Positions 9,824 to 19,065 are shown, numbered from the stretch's first letter. The stretch is DNA of 64,000 nucleotides from Fidelibacterota bacterium (GCA_018650445.1 JABIFX010000112.1:36348-100347); one strand, 5' to 3'. The notes: generated from the letters alone by a model not told the origin. Made by a program: numbers and translations.

Positions 9824-10534
9824 ATGGATCCTTTCAAGACAAAGAAAACCAAAAAACCTTCCAAGCGTCATCAACCACGAGGGCTGACCATTTTATTTGA
9901 AGATAACGATATTCTGGTTGTTGATAAGATGAGTGGTCTCCTGTCGATGAGTAATGCCAAAACCCGTGATAGAACAGCCTATTTTGCCTTGAATAATTAT
10001 GTCCGCAAGGGGAACCCAAAATCTCGAAAACGAATCTATATCGTTCATCGATTAGATAGAGATACTTCAGGTGTTCTGGTCTTTGCAAAAAGCGAGAAGA
10101 ATAAACGTTATTTGCAGGACGAATGGAAAAACTTCAGTAAAAAATACTATGCTGTTATCCATGGGAACCTCGCTGAGAAGGAAGGTGTGCTTTCTTCGTA
10201 TCTAGCGGAAAATGTGGTTCATAAAATGTATTCCACTGAGGATCAAAAGGTGGGCAAGCTTGCCAAGACCGGTTATAAAGTTCTTCAGGAATCCAAAAGG
10301 TACAGCATGGTAGAAATTGACCTGATCACCGGTAGAAAAAATCAAATACGCGTTCAATTTGCGGATATTGATTGTCCCGTGGCTGGAGATAAAGTCTATG
10401 GGGATAGTGCTAAGGGCATCAAGAGGTTGACCCTGCATGCAGGCTCAATCAATATCAAACATCCCGGTACAAAGCAAAGAATGACCTTTGAAGCTAAGAT
10501 CCCGAGTTACTTCCAACACCTTTTGAACAAATAA
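9824..10534 (+). CDS. RluA-family pseudouridine synthase
   Basis: RNA pseudouridine synthase of the RluA/RsuA superfamily, 236 residues. The catalytic motif HRLDRDTSG is at 75-83 with Asp78 as the expected nucleophile. ITGRKNQIRVQF and GDKVYGD motifs follow, as in RluA proteins. A lysine-rich N-terminal tail (about 1-20) replaces the S4 domain, so it is most like RluA/RluC short forms acting on rRNA or tRNA; the target uridine cannot be read. It ends 17 bases before a flavoprotein gene and is probably co-transcribed with it. Confidence 0.9.
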   Translation: MDPFKTKKTKKPSKRHQPRGLTILFEDNDILVVDKMSGLLSMSNAKTRDRTAYFALNNYVRKGNPKSRKRIYIVHRLDRDTSGVLVFAKSEKNKRYLQDEWKNFSKKYYAVIHGNLAEKEGVLSSYLAENVVHKMYSTEDQKVGKLAKTGYKVLQESKRYSMVEIDLITGRKNQIRVQFADIDCPVAGDKVYGDSAKGIKRLTLHAGSINIKHPGTKQRMTFEAKIPSYFQHLLNK

Positions 10535-10551
10535 TTGCAAGGGGCCTTGAC

Positions 10552-11766
10552 GTGGATGTTGCCATCATAGGGGGGGGAGCAGCAGGCTATTTTTCTGCCA
10601 TATCAGTTAAAGAAAATTTCCCCGATGCTGACGTAGTTATTCTTGAGAAGACACGTCATCCCCTGGCCAAAGTCAAAATTTCCGGAGGGGGCAGATGTAA
10701 TGTCACCAATGGAAATACATCCCTCAGTAAGCTGGCCAGCGCTTATCCACGAGGAAAATCTCTCATGAAAAGAGCCTTGAGAACATTTAGCACTTCGCAT
10801 ACAATGGAGTGGTTTGAGTCAAGAGGTGTGCCGCTTTTTATCCAGGACGATATGCGTGTTTTCCCCGTATCCCAGGATTCAAGCAGTATTGTTGATTGTC
10901 TTCTGGATCAGGCAGAAGCTCAGGGCATAATCTGCGAGTTTTGGTCTGGGATTGAGACGATTTCACAAAAAGGGAAACAGCTCGAGTTGAGTTTTTCCAG
11001 ACAGGATTTACTTCCCCGGAGTTTTGATAAGGTCATCATAGCAAGTGGCGGAACACCCAGATCCGAGAGTCTGGAATGGTTAAGAAAACTTGGTCATGAG
11101 ATCGTTGAGCCGGTGCCTTCCCTCTTCACCTTTAATATGCCTGATGAAGCCATTGTGGAATTAACAGGTATTGCCGTAGATCCTGTGCTGGTCAGTATTC
11201 CAGGAACCAGTTTGAAAACAAGAGGCCCTTTGCTCATCACACACTGGGGCTTTAGTGGACCAGCTATTCTGAAGCTTTCAGCTTTTGGTGCTAGAATCTT
11301 TAATGAAAAAGACTATAACTTTGATATCAGGGTCAATTGGCTGGATCAAACCAATCATGAACTCGTTTTAGATCATTTAAACGACGTGATGACGGAACAT
11401 GCTCGCAAGCTCTTGCCCAATATTAGACCCTTTGGTTTGCCAGATCGATTGTGGCGCTACTTGTTAAATAAAAGCGGACTTCCGCTGACAAAGAGATGGA
11501 GTGAGCTTGGTAAAAAGGGACTGAATAAATTGGTTACTGTCCTCACAAACGACTCATTTTTAGTGTCTGGAAAAACAGGATTTAAGGATGAGTTCGTGAC
11601 CTGTGGAGGTGTGAGTCTGGACAGTATCGATGGTAAATCAATGCAGAGCAAGGTGTGTGAGAATCTATATTTTGCCGGGGAAGTTCTGGATATTGACGGT
11701 ATTACCGGCGGATATAATTTTCAAGCAGCCTGGACCACAGCTTTTATTGCAGGAAAGCTCAATTAA
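10552..11766 (+). CDS. HI0933-family FAD flavoprotein (paralogue A)
   Basis: NAD(P)/FAD-dependent oxidoreductase of the HI0933/YhiN family, 404 residues. The N-terminal dinucleotide motif is GGGAAGYFSA after VDVAIIG. KVKISGGGRCNVTN (about 43-57) is the family signature, and the C-terminal FAD contact is EVLDIDGITGGYNFQAAW. Biochemical role is poorly defined in the family. GTG start at 10552 with an AAGGGG site 8 bases upstream. A second, more distant paralogue lies at 30501-31772 in this window. Confidence 0.9.
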   Translation: MDVAIIGGGAAGYFSAISVKENFPDADVVILEKTRHPLAKVKISGGGRCNVTNGNTSLSKLASAYPRGKSLMKRALRTFSTSHTMEWFESRGVPLFIQDDMRVFPVSQDSSSIVDCLLDQAEAQGIICEFWSGIETISQKGKQLELSFSRQDLLPRSFDKVIIASGGTPRSESLEWLRKLGHEIVEPVPSLFTFNMPDEAIVELTGIAVDPVLVSIPGTSLKTRGPLLITHWGFSGPAILKLSAFGARIFNEKDYNFDIRVNWLDQTNHELVLDHLNDVMTEHARKLLPNIRPFGLPDRLWRYLLNKSGLPLTKRWSELGKKGLNKLVTVLTNDSFLVSGKTGFKDEFVTCGGVSLDSIDGKSMQSKVCENLYFAGEVLDIDGITGGYNFQAAWTTAFIAGKLN

Positions 11767-11841
11767 AGCTATCTCGAGATGTAGGACGAATTCAAGAATT
11801 GGGTTAACTGTCAGTTCAGACAGTATGACAAAGGGGAACCG

Positions 11842-13434
11842 ATGAAAACAACACGCAGAGAATTTCTCAAATCCGTAGGAATGGGTACCACCGCTTTGAT
11901 GGCACCAAATTTATTCTTGAATTCATGCATGAAGAAGGATCGCCCCAATATTGTTTTTATTATGAGTGATGATCACGCCGAGAGGGCTATCAGCTGCTAT
12001 AATGACGCATTGATCCAGACGCCCAATATTGATCGTATTGCATCTGAGGGGATTCGATTCCAAAACAGTTTTGTCACCAATTCCATCTGCGGACCCAGCC
12101 GAGCTACATTATTGACAGGTAAGTATTCACACCTGAATGGGATGTTGGATCATAGCTGTACGTTTGATGGCAGTCAGCTCACCTTTCCTAAACTACTTCA
12201 ACAGGCAGGCTACCACACATCGATTGTGGGGAAATGGCATCTTAAGACAGAACCAACCGGATTTGATTATTGGAACATTCTCAAAGGTCAGGGTCAATAC
12301 TACAACCCTGATTTTACAGTAAATGGTGAAAAGCAGACCCACATCGGTTATACCACTGATATAATCACTGACCAGGCCCTTGAGACGATGGACAAGTTGG
12401 ATAAATCAAAACCGTTTTGCATGCTTATTCACCATAAAGCGCCCCATCGTAATTGGATGCCGAATCTGAAGCATCTGGACGCCTATACCGATGAGGAAAT
12501 TCCTCTACCAGCAAATTTTCACGATGAATACATCGGTCGTATTGCAGCAGGTGAAGCTGATATGCGCATCGATGACATGTATCTCACTTTCGATATGAAG
12601 CTCCACTCCGAGTCAATTGAAGAAGAAACTGGGTCCGGTGGTAAGAGCTCTTTTACCCAAAAAGTCACTGAGACCTGGAAGAGGACCTACAATCGAATGA
12701 CGGATGATCAGAAAGTTGTTTGGGATGCTCATTATGATAAAGTAAATGAGGAATTTAAGCGTCTCAAACTTACGGGTGATGAATTACTAAACTGGAAATA
12801 TCAGCACTATCTCAAAGATTATCTCCGATGTATCATGTCAGTTGATGAAAATGTTGGTCGTGTTCTTGACTATCTTGATCAAAATGGTCTGGCTGAGAAC
12901 ACGCTGGTTGTCTACACATCAGATCAAGGTTTTTACCTTGGTGAACATGGCTGGTATGACAAACGATTTATGTATGAAGAATCATTGAGCATGCCTCTGG
13001 TAATGCGTTACCCTCAAGAGATTCAGCGAGGTCAAGTAGTGGATAACATGGTTATGAATCTGGATTTTTCATCTACCTTTCTTGATTTTGCAGGGGTTGC
13101 AATTCCAGCCGAGATGCAGGGTCATTCATTACGGGGTATCGTCAGGGGCAATGCACCGGATGACTGGCGCAAATCAATCTACTATCACTACTATGAACAC
13201 CCCCATGGTTGGCACGATGTGAGACGACACTATGGTGTTCGCACAGAACGCTATAAGTTGATTCACTATTATGAGGAAGACGATTTTTGGGAACTGTTTG
13301 ATCTGGAGAAAGACCCATCTGAGATGAACAATGTCTATTTAGATCCGGCTTATACGAAAATCGTGCAAGAGACAAAACAAGAATTGGTCAGGCTTCAAAA
13401 ACTTTACGGTGATATTGAAATAGACAAATCCTAG
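11842..13434 (+). CDS. Exported sulfatase, Tat lipoprotein
   Basis: Type I sulfatase, 530 residues, hydrolysing a sulfate ester, probably on a polysaccharide or glycosaminoglycan. A twin-arginine signal (TTRREFLKS, 3-11) is followed by a lipobox ending at Cys29 (LNSC), so it should be folded in the cytoplasm, exported by Tat and lipid-anchored. Metal Asp pair is at 43-44 (MSDDHAE). The sulfatase signature CGPSR is at 83-87, with Cys83 the residue to be converted to formylglycine. The GKWH motif and a C-terminal DQGFYLGEHGW segment fit N-sulphoglucosamine-type and related sulfatases. No maturase (anSME) gene is adjacent. Converges on the msrBA gene with 15 bases between stops. Confidence 0.92.
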   Translation: MKTTRREFLKSVGMGTTALMAPNLFLNSCMKKDRPNIVFIMSDDHAERAISCYNDALIQTPNIDRIASEGIRFQNSFVTNSICGPSRATLLTGKYSHLNGMLDHSCTFDGSQLTFPKLLQQAGYHTSIVGKWHLKTEPTGFDYWNILKGQGQYYNPDFTVNGEKQTHIGYTTDIITDQALETMDKLDKSKPFCMLIHHKAPHRNWMPNLKHLDAYTDEEIPLPANFHDEYIGRIAAGEADMRIDDMYLTFDMKLHSESIEEETGSGGKSSFTQKVTETWKRTYNRMTDDQKVVWDAHYDKVNEEFKRLKLTGDELLNWKYQHYLKDYLRCIMSVDENVGRVLDYLDQNGLAENTLVVYTSDQGFYLGEHGWYDKRFMYEESLSMPLVMRYPQEIQRGQVVDNMVMNLDFSSTFLDFAGVAIPAEMQGHSLRGIVRGNAPDDWRKSIYYHYYEHPHGWHDVRRHYGVRTERYKLIHYYEEDDFWELFDLEKDPSEMNNVYLDPAYTKIVQETKQELVRLQKLYGDIEIDKS

Positions 13435-13449
13435 CTAGGGATTATTTGC

Positions 13450-14391
13450 TCAAAACCTCTTGGTGTAGGCGTGGCAATAGGGTGTGCCACCTGATTTAAT
13501 ATAGTAGTCCTGATGATAATCTTCACCCTGGTAAAATTCAACCGCTGGTGTCAGTGCAGTAGCAATATCCAATCCTTTATCTTCAAGCAGTTTAATCAAC
13601 TTTTCAGCAGTGGCTTTCTGATCATCTGAGAGATAGAAAATTTCTGATCGGTACTGGGTGCCAATATCTGGCCCCTGCCCATCGACCTGGGTGGGATCAT
13701 GGGTCTCAAAAAATAGTCTGACTAAAGTTTCATAGGTTACTTTTTTTGGGTCAAATGCAACCTCTACAGCTTCTGCATGTCCTGTGGTTCCAGTACAAAC
13801 CTGTTTATAAGTCGGGTTGGGTAGAAACCCCCCGGTATAACCGACGCTGGTTGAAATGACGCCATCCATTTTTTGAAGTTGATACTCTACACCCCAGAAA
13901 CAGCCAGATGCAAAAATTGCTTTTTCCATGTTGATCTCCACAGATTCAAAGTTCAATGAAATTGAGTTGACACAATGTCGGGTATTCTTGGGTGTAAATC
14001 CTTCTCCTGAAAAAACATGACCGAGATGACCCCCACAGTTGGAACAAAGAATTTCTGTTCTGCGTCCATCAGCATCAGTCACCCGTTTTACTGCACCAGG
14101 TATTTCATCATCAAAACTGGGCCAGCCGCACTGAGCATCAAATTTATCACCAGAATGATAGAGGGGGGCATCACACTGTTTACATGTATAGGTCCCCGTT
14201 TCATCATGATGTTCGAATTTTCCACTGAATGGTCTTTCAGTACCCTTATTTAAAATCACCCTTTGCTCTTCTGGGGTCAATTTATTGTATTTCATAGGCT
14301 CCTGCGCTTGATTGCAGTTAAAGAATAATAAAATTAAACTAAGGATGAAAATAGAATTTGACATCCGTTTCGGAAACCACGCTAATCTCAT
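13450..14391 (-). CDS. MsrB-MsrA fusion methionine sulfoxide reductase, lipoprotein
   Basis: Bifunctional methionine sulfoxide reductase with MsrB first and MsrA second, reducing both R and S methionine sulfoxide. Counting from an upstream in-frame ATG at 14406: zinc cysteines 75, 78, 121, 124, the MsrB catalytic RHCVNS (Cys145), and the MsrA catalytic GCFWG (Cys169). I choose the ATG at 14391 because AAGGAG lies 6 bases before it. The protein then begins with a basic n-region, a hydrophobic stretch and FFNC, a Bacteroidetes-like lipobox, so it should be a periplasmic or outer-membrane lipoprotein repairing oxidised envelope proteins. The order B-A is the reverse of the PilB-type A-B order. 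Confidence 0.93.
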   Translation of the reverse strand: MRLAWFPKRMSNSIFILSLILLFFNCNQAQEPMKYNKLTPEEQRVILNKGTERPFSGKFEHHDETGTYTCKQCDAPLYHSGDKFDAQCGWPSFDDEIPGAVKRVTDADGRRTEILCSNCGGHLGHVFSGEGFTPKNTRHCVNSISLNFESVEINMEKAIFASGCFWGVEYQLQKMDGVISTSVGYTGGFLPNPTYKQVCTGTTGHAEAVEVAFDPKKVTYETLVRLFFETHDPTQVDGQGPDIGTQYRSEIFYLSDDQKATAEKLIKLLEDKGLDIATALTPAVEFYQGEDYHQDYYIKSGGTPYCHAYTKRF

Positions 14392-14541
14392 CAAGTGCTC
14401 CTTCATACCTTAGAGTTGTGAATATACATATCCTGTCCAACGAATTGTGATAATTTTTGTTCCTTATGGTTTATCTTCTCGCTAGGATTAAATACAACCT
14501 TTCCACCAAATATTTAGATATTACGATCAGAGGAAGACAAT

Positions 14542-15162
14542 ATGAATATAGAGAAATTAAAACAAGCAGAGGCAAAATTTTTCAACATGTATCCAGGTGG
14601 CTTTGAACACCCCGACATGGTCGCTATCGGTAAAAAGCATAAAATGGATAAGATGATCACATCTGTTCAAGAAGCATTTTCAGAGGATCAATTTGGAAAT
14701 TCTAAAGCCATTGTTCAAACCATGAGTAAGTTTGTGAGTCGTTCATCCATGGTCAGCCTCTTCGAGAAACCCAAATTTAGAGATTTTGTAAAGAGTCTCC
14801 ATAATCAACATGAGACAATCCTGGCGAATGGACTAAGAGAAATGCTGTATGGCAATCAAGAGCAGGGATTCAACATGATGCTGGATGTCCTTATCACCGG
14901 GAAAATGGCAAAGTGGTCCCTTATTTCTATGCTCCCGGTTTATCATAAACCATTTGAAGAAGTCTCTGTTAAACCCACAACGGCCAAGGGCGTGATCCAA
15001 CAGTTTGAATTGAATACCCTGGTTTATAAACCACGGCCTAGCTGGGAGTTTTATAAAGAATTCAGGTCTATCATAAATGAGATGAAAGCCACGGTTGATA
15101 GTCGGCTGTCACCCAACAATGCTGCTTTTACTGGATTCTTAATGATGAGTTTGGAACATTAA
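14542..15162 (+). CDS. Conserved-looking hypothetical protein
   Basis: 206 residues, not recognised. It is soluble, without signal peptide or membrane helix, rich in Lys, Met and Phe, and ends with a run of predicted helices. ATG at 14542 has a GAGGA site 9 bases upstream. The stop is 11 bases before a second small gene in the same direction, so the pair looks like a two-gene operon. No motif that would suggest catalysis is visible. Confidence 0.7.
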   Translation: MNIEKLKQAEAKFFNMYPGGFEHPDMVAIGKKHKMDKMITSVQEAFSEDQFGNSKAIVQTMSKFVSRSSMVSLFEKPKFRDFVKSLHNQHETILANGLREMLYGNQEQGFNMMLDVLITGKMAKWSLISMLPVYHKPFEEVSVKPTTAKGVIQQFELNTLVYKPRPSWEFYKEFRSIINEMKATVDSRLSPNNAAFTGFLMMSLEH

Positions 15163-15173
15163 GTGTTCGGGCA

Positions 15174-15407
15174 ATGATGACAATAAATGATTCACTGGCT
15201 CAGCAACCCTTTTCCTATCAGACCAGCAAGGATGGAAAAGTCAGAATTTTCAGGTCAAACAGACTTGCTACCACGCTGCGTGGAAAGGAAGCACTTCGTT
15301 TTCTCTCAAAGATTGATTCAACCGATGAGGCAGGCTCTCAGTTGCTAATGGCCAGAGTTACAGGCCAGTTTAAATTTGGGAATGAAAAAGAATTGAAGAC
15401 AAAATAG
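15174..15407 (+). CDS. Small hypothetical protein
   Basis: 77 residues, basic, soluble. It contains a YQTSKDGKVRIFR-like start, and a predicted helix-turn (RGKEALRFLSK) with a short beta-strand end. Not recognised. It lies 11 bases after the preceding hypothetical gene and immediately before a hairpin terminator, which supports it being the last gene of that short operon. Confidence 0.65.
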   Translation: MMTINDSLAQQPFSYQTSKDGKVRIFRSNRLATTLRGKEALRFLSKIDSTDEAGSQLLMARVTGQFKFGNEKELKTK

Positions 15408-15433
15408 AAAACCGCCCCTCAAGGACGGTTTTC
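15407..15433. terminator. Hairpin terminator between convergent genes
   Basis: GAAAACCG (15407-15414) pairs perfectly with CGGTTTTC (15426-15433) around an 11-base loop. A-rich upstream and T-rich downstream arms allow it to work in both directions. It separates the plus-strand hypothetical pair from the minus-strand gene that ends at 15489. Confidence 0.75.
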
Positions 15434-15488
15434 AAACGCCAGACCCCGAAATGATCCTGCGTTAGTGGAAGAATCTTTTATGTGTGGA

Positions 15489-16280
15489 TCAGTCGAAATG
15501 GATCTGAATACTGATCTCTTCTCCTTTTTTCTCCATCTCTTCAGGGGAAAGGTCTGAATTGGCCGTATAGGCTTGAATACATTTTTGGCCAGTAACTCCT
15601 TTGATCTCATCCCCATTGACAAAAAACTTACCCTTTTTAATTGCGATGGTCTCAATTTTTTGAGGAGGGGTAGCTCCACTTTCTCCCAGAATGTTTTGAA
15701 TGGTCTCGGCCAGATTATCCAATTCAATGACATGCTTAATTGATTTGTAGTGTTCCTTTTTTAAAACAGCATGTGCTGATTCAAGGGCTTCAAGATGAAC
15801 GATGAGGGAGTCAAGACCTTCCAACCCTTCGAGGGGAGGGAGTTCTCCTAATTCAATTTTGAGATCCATCTCTTCCATAGCGGGGTGGAGTGCTGCCAGG
15901 GGGGCGAGTTCGGTCGCGTCCTCAAGGTATTCCTGATATTTGTGGAATTTTTTCTCATGCATCTCCTTCCCATTATCCAAAACTTTCATAATCTTTTTGG
16001 TTATGGGGTCAAAATCGATGATGATCTTGTTCTTTTTGAAAAAACCTGATTTTTTGATGACGATCCGAGCAGCCTTTCGCCCATGCCTGGGCATTTTGCG
16101 TACAAAAATCTTTGTCGCTGCTGAATCAGAAACTTCACCATCCTGAGTGATAATGACTTCCTTGTGAATATCCTCACCATGGGGTTTTCTGTGGATAACG
16201 ACCTTTTTTTCCTGGGCTATCGCTGTGAGAGCAAATAGACCGATAAGCATGATGATTAGTATATGTTTCTTTGATGTCAT
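15489..16280 (-). CDS. Exported hypothetical protein, highly charged
   Basis: 263 residues from the ATG at 16280, which has GGAG 6 bases upstream. A longer frame begins at 16391 but adds 37 residues before the obvious signal peptide. The N terminus (LIIMLIGLFALTAIAQ) is a clean signal peptide. The mature part is highly charged, with lysine- and glutamate-rich stretches and a Leu/Glu-rich centre (about residues 110-185) that is probably helical. No family recognised. It is divergent from the LytS-type kinase gene across a 212-base spacer containing an imperfect direct repeat, so it could be a target of that two-component system. Confidence 0.75.
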   Translation of the reverse strand: MTSKKHILIIMLIGLFALTAIAQEKKVVIHRKPHGEDIHKEVIITQDGEVSDSAATKIFVRKMPRHGRKAARIVIKKSGFFKKNKIIIDFDPITKKIMKVLDNGKEMHEKKFHKYQEYLEDATELAPLAALHPAMEEMDLKIELGELPPLEGLEGLDSLIVHLEALESAHAVLKKEHYKSIKHVIELDNLAETIQNILGESGATPPQKIETIAIKKGKFFVNGDEIKGVTGQKCIQAYTANSDLSPEEMEKKGEEISIQIHFD

Positions 16281-16492
16281 GTTAGACTCCTTCTTATGTT
16301 TATGGAGGGGAAGATAGAGAAAAAAAACAGCGAATGAGATTAATGGCATGAACCCCCTGATTCCTGGCTCTGAATCATTTGATTTATACAATATCTCGTT
16401 AATGCCTTGAAAATGGCCATTGGTGTCAGAGATAGCTGGATTGAGCGCCTTAGGGGTCGACGAAACGCGAAAAAAAGATATATTGGGTCACT

Positions 16493-17563
16493 ATGTTACG
16501 TAAATGGATTGAGCCTGTCCTACTCATACTCCTTTTTGGTGTTGTTTATTTTTCACCGATTCAATCGGCCACCAGACCGGTGTTTTATGGCGAGTTCAAT
16601 AATTTGGACGGAAGCTTGTATGCTGTTCGCATCTTTGATATGCTACTCTCTGTTGCATTGGTTATGTTGGTGGCACGAACCCTAATCCCCAGGCGTTTAA
16701 ACATAAATAGTCTTCTACAGGTTGCCGGGTTATTTCTGGGTTTGCTACTGCTGAGTTCAGGTTTGGAATGGGTCTGGGACCAACTGACTCTGAGGGCGTT
16801 CAATTTGCCTACTAGACCGGGAGAAGTGTCTGATAAGATGTTGCTGACCTCCCGCAAAGAGATCTTGAATTTGACTATCCTCTCTGGAAATGTGCTGGTC
16901 ATGGTTGGCGGCATCTTTTATGGACTTATGCGCGACCGTAATCAACAGATGCACCGCCAGGAACGTCTGGAACTGGAAAATCTGGCAGCCGAAGTGAAAT
17001 ATCTACGTTCCCAGATCAATCCTCATTTCCTTTTTAACACCCTGAATAACATCTATGCCATTACCCAACGCCATGATGACCAGGAAGGCAGTGATGCATT
17101 ATTACGTCTCTCTGGACTCATGCGCTACATGCTATATGATAGTGAAGGAGACTTGACTGGCCTCGAAAAAGAGATAGACCACTTGCAGAATTACATGGAT
17201 CTTATGTTGCTCAAGTATAGCAAGGACGATCCACCAAAAGTTGAGTTGGTGATTAACGGTTCCCCAGATGCTATTCAAGTGGCACCACTCATGCTTCTAC
17301 CATTTGTGGAAAATGCCTTCAAACATGGAATTAACAATCAAGGGAAAGGGTGGATCCACATCCTGCTGAACACCTCAACGGACAAACTCAGCTTTTCTGT
17401 TGAGAATTCACGCTTCCCGGAACGACATGCATCCAGTGACCATAAGGGAATCGGTCTTGAGAATGTGAAACGACGATTGGAACATCACTATGCCGATAGG
17501 CATAAGCTCTCTATCGATGAATCAGCGGATAAATATAGTATAAAATTGGAGATTCAAGTGTGA
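16493..17563 (+). CDS. LytS/YehU-type sensor histidine kinase
   Basis: Histidine kinase of the His_kinase (LytS/YehU/AlgZ) family, 356 residues. Four predicted membrane helices (about 7-22, 50-65, 76-90, 127-145) are followed by a short coiled linker. The family's phosphoacceptor segment is QINPHFLFNTLNNI with His178. A C-terminal HATPase-like domain follows (LLPFVENAFKHGI N-box, then KGIGLENVKRRL). It has no large periplasmic sensor, so the signal is probably sensed in or near the membrane. The last codons overlap the GTG of the response regulator by 4 nt, fixing the pair as one system. Confidence 0.93.
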   Translation: MLRKWIEPVLLILLFGVVYFSPIQSATRPVFYGEFNNLDGSLYAVRIFDMLLSVALVMLVARTLIPRRLNINSLLQVAGLFLGLLLLSSGLEWVWDQLTLRAFNLPTRPGEVSDKMLLTSRKEILNLTILSGNVLVMVGGIFYGLMRDRNQQMHRQERLELENLAAEVKYLRSQINPHFLFNTLNNIYAITQRHDDQEGSDALLRLSGLMRYMLYDSEGDLTGLEKEIDHLQNYMDLMLLKYSKDDPPKVELVINGSPDAIQVAPLMLLPFVENAFKHGINNQGKGWIHILLNTSTDKLSFSVENSRFPERHASSDHKGIGLENVKRRLEHHYADRHKLSIDESADKYSIKLEIQV

Positions 17564-18279
17564 CCAGTCTGGTAAGATGTATCATCGTTGATGACGAGCA
17601 TGGTGCTATCGAGATCCTGGAAAAGTATGTTTCCAAAGTAAGTTGGCTACAGCTGGATGCCACCTTCAGTGATCCCCTTGAGGCTTTGAACCATCTTTCA
17701 CAAAACAGCGTAGATCTGGTCTTTATGGATATCAATATGCCGGATCTCAGTGGTCTTCAATTGTCCCGATTGATCCCTGACGACAATACGGCGGTCATTT
17801 TTTGCACTGCGTACTCCGAGCATGCCGTGGAAAGTTATGAGATCCATGCCCTGGACTACTTGCTAAAACCCATTCCATTTGATCGGTTTCTAGCAGCGGT
17901 TAACAAATTTTCAAGGCGGGAACCTGAGACCCCAATTCGTGATAGCAAAACGGGAAAAATCAATCATAAGATATTCATCAAGAGTGGTTCACAGATTCAC
18001 CAGGTGGATACACACAAAATCTCGCTCATTCGCAAAGATGGTCATTACATCATTTTCAAGATCGATGGCAAGGAATTACTGTCCCGGATGACATTTGCTC
18101 AACTACTCGATCTGCTACCAGGAGATGAATTCATACAGATCCACCGTTCCTATCTGGTGGCTATCCCCAGAATTGAGGTGATCCACAAACAGTTTGTGCA
18201 GATTGATGGGAAGGAGATACCCATCGGCGATTCCTACAAGCACGCGTTTTTCGAGAAGGTTAAGTTTATCGGGAATTGA
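17560..18279 (+). CDS. LytTR-family response regulator
   Basis: 239-residue transcription regulator. The receiver domain (about 5-120) has acidic pair Asp11-Asp12, phosphoacceptor Asp57 in FMDINMPD, and the LKP lysine in DYLLKPIPF. The C-terminal LytTR DNA-binding domain (about 137-238) is recognisable from FIKSGSQIHQV, ISLIRKDGHYIIF and FIQIHRSYLVA. GTG start overlaps the kinase stop. Partner of the LytS-type kinase just upstream. A strong palindromic terminator follows 8 bases after the stop. Confidence 0.95.
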   Translation: MTSLVRCIIVDDEHGAIEILEKYVSKVSWLQLDATFSDPLEALNHLSQNSVDLVFMDINMPDLSGLQLSRLIPDDNTAVIFCTAYSEHAVESYEIHALDYLLKPIPFDRFLAAVNKFSRREPETPIRDSKTGKINHKIFIKSGSQIHQVDTHKISLIRKDGHYIIFKIDGKELLSRMTFAQLLDLLPGDEFIQIHRSYLVAIPRIEVIHKQFVQIDGKEIPIGDSYKHAFFEKVKFIGN

Positions 18280-18287
18280 TGGAATAA

Positions 18288-18315
18288 AAAAGGGCTGTCA
18301 ATTGACAGCCCTTTT
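18288..18315. terminator. Perfect 28-base palindromic bidirectional terminator
   Basis: AAAAGGGCTGTCAA is followed directly by its exact reverse complement, giving a 14-base-pair stem with A and T tracts at the two ends. It lies between the convergent LytTR regulator (ends 18279) and the lipoprotein gene (ends 18337), so it serves both. Confidence 0.88.
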
Positions 18316-18336
18316 CATAAGTCTTTGGAACGGAAT

Positions 18337-18915
18337 CTACTTGGTTTCACCCATGGCAGCTTCTAATTCCTTAAAAGCCTGTGAAGCTTTGAATTCAGCA
18401 TAGAGTGCTTCTTCATTTTTAATTACATTTACCACAGCAGTGCTAACGGCATCTTTTTTCAAACCAAGTTGAACATAAGCAATCCAGGAGCCACCAGACT
18501 TTTCATAGGGATATCGTTTTAACACGGTAACACCATTCAAGGTATTGTCAGTAACTGTTTTTGAGGTGGATTGATAGAATTCAACAATCTGAGTATTCTC
18601 AGTCATGCCTGCTTCCTGGGTAAAGCTTTTTACCTGGCTTTTAACGCTGGCTGAAATGCGCTCAGAGAGCTCAACTTTGCCGGCCTGTTTGGCTTTGTCA
18701 ATGGCTAGATCCATTTTGCGGGACTCACCCATTCCAACGGCATAGATATACATATCATCTTCTTCAGGGGGATTGGTAAACCAATCTGGTAAATCAGCTG
18801 GGCCCTTGGGATTGTTTGCATCTTTGGGCATGTCGATGACTTCTTTTCCACCTGAACAGTTAAGCATGACCAAAGCGGTCAGTACAATTAAAAAACTTAG
18901 TTTTACTATCTTCAT
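18337..18915 (-). CDS. LPP20-like lipoprotein
   Basis: 192-residue lipoprotein. A signal peptide ends in a lipobox with Cys20 (LNCS). Then comes LPDWFTNPPEEDDMYIYAVGMGES, the segment typical of the LPP20 family, with an alpha/beta region in which paired Ala/Lys helices (DKAKQAGKVELSERIS) follow. Expected in the outer membrane or periplasm. LPP20 family proteins have no settled function. Its 3' end faces the LytTR regulator; its 5' end is 150 bases from the divergent lamin-tail gene. Confidence 0.8.
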   Translation of the reverse strand: MKIVKLSFLIVLTALVMLNCSGGKEVIDMPKDANNPKGPADLPDWFTNPPEEDDMYIYAVGMGESRKMDLAIDKAKQAGKVELSERISASVKSQVKSFTQEAGMTENTQIVEFYQSTSKTVTDNTLNGVTVLKRYPYEKSGGSWIAYVQLGLKKDAVSTAVVNVIKNEEALYAEFKASQAFKELEAAMGETK

Positions 18916-19065
18916 GTTTCCTCCTAATTATTCAAACTCACTTTGGCGAAGCGATTTGAATATAAGTTAATTCTTCCTGATATCATGAAAAAGTTGGTAA
19001 TCGGTTTTGTTCCTGACTAATTTCCAATCATCGAGTAAACCTCAATATAAACAGATGGGATTATT

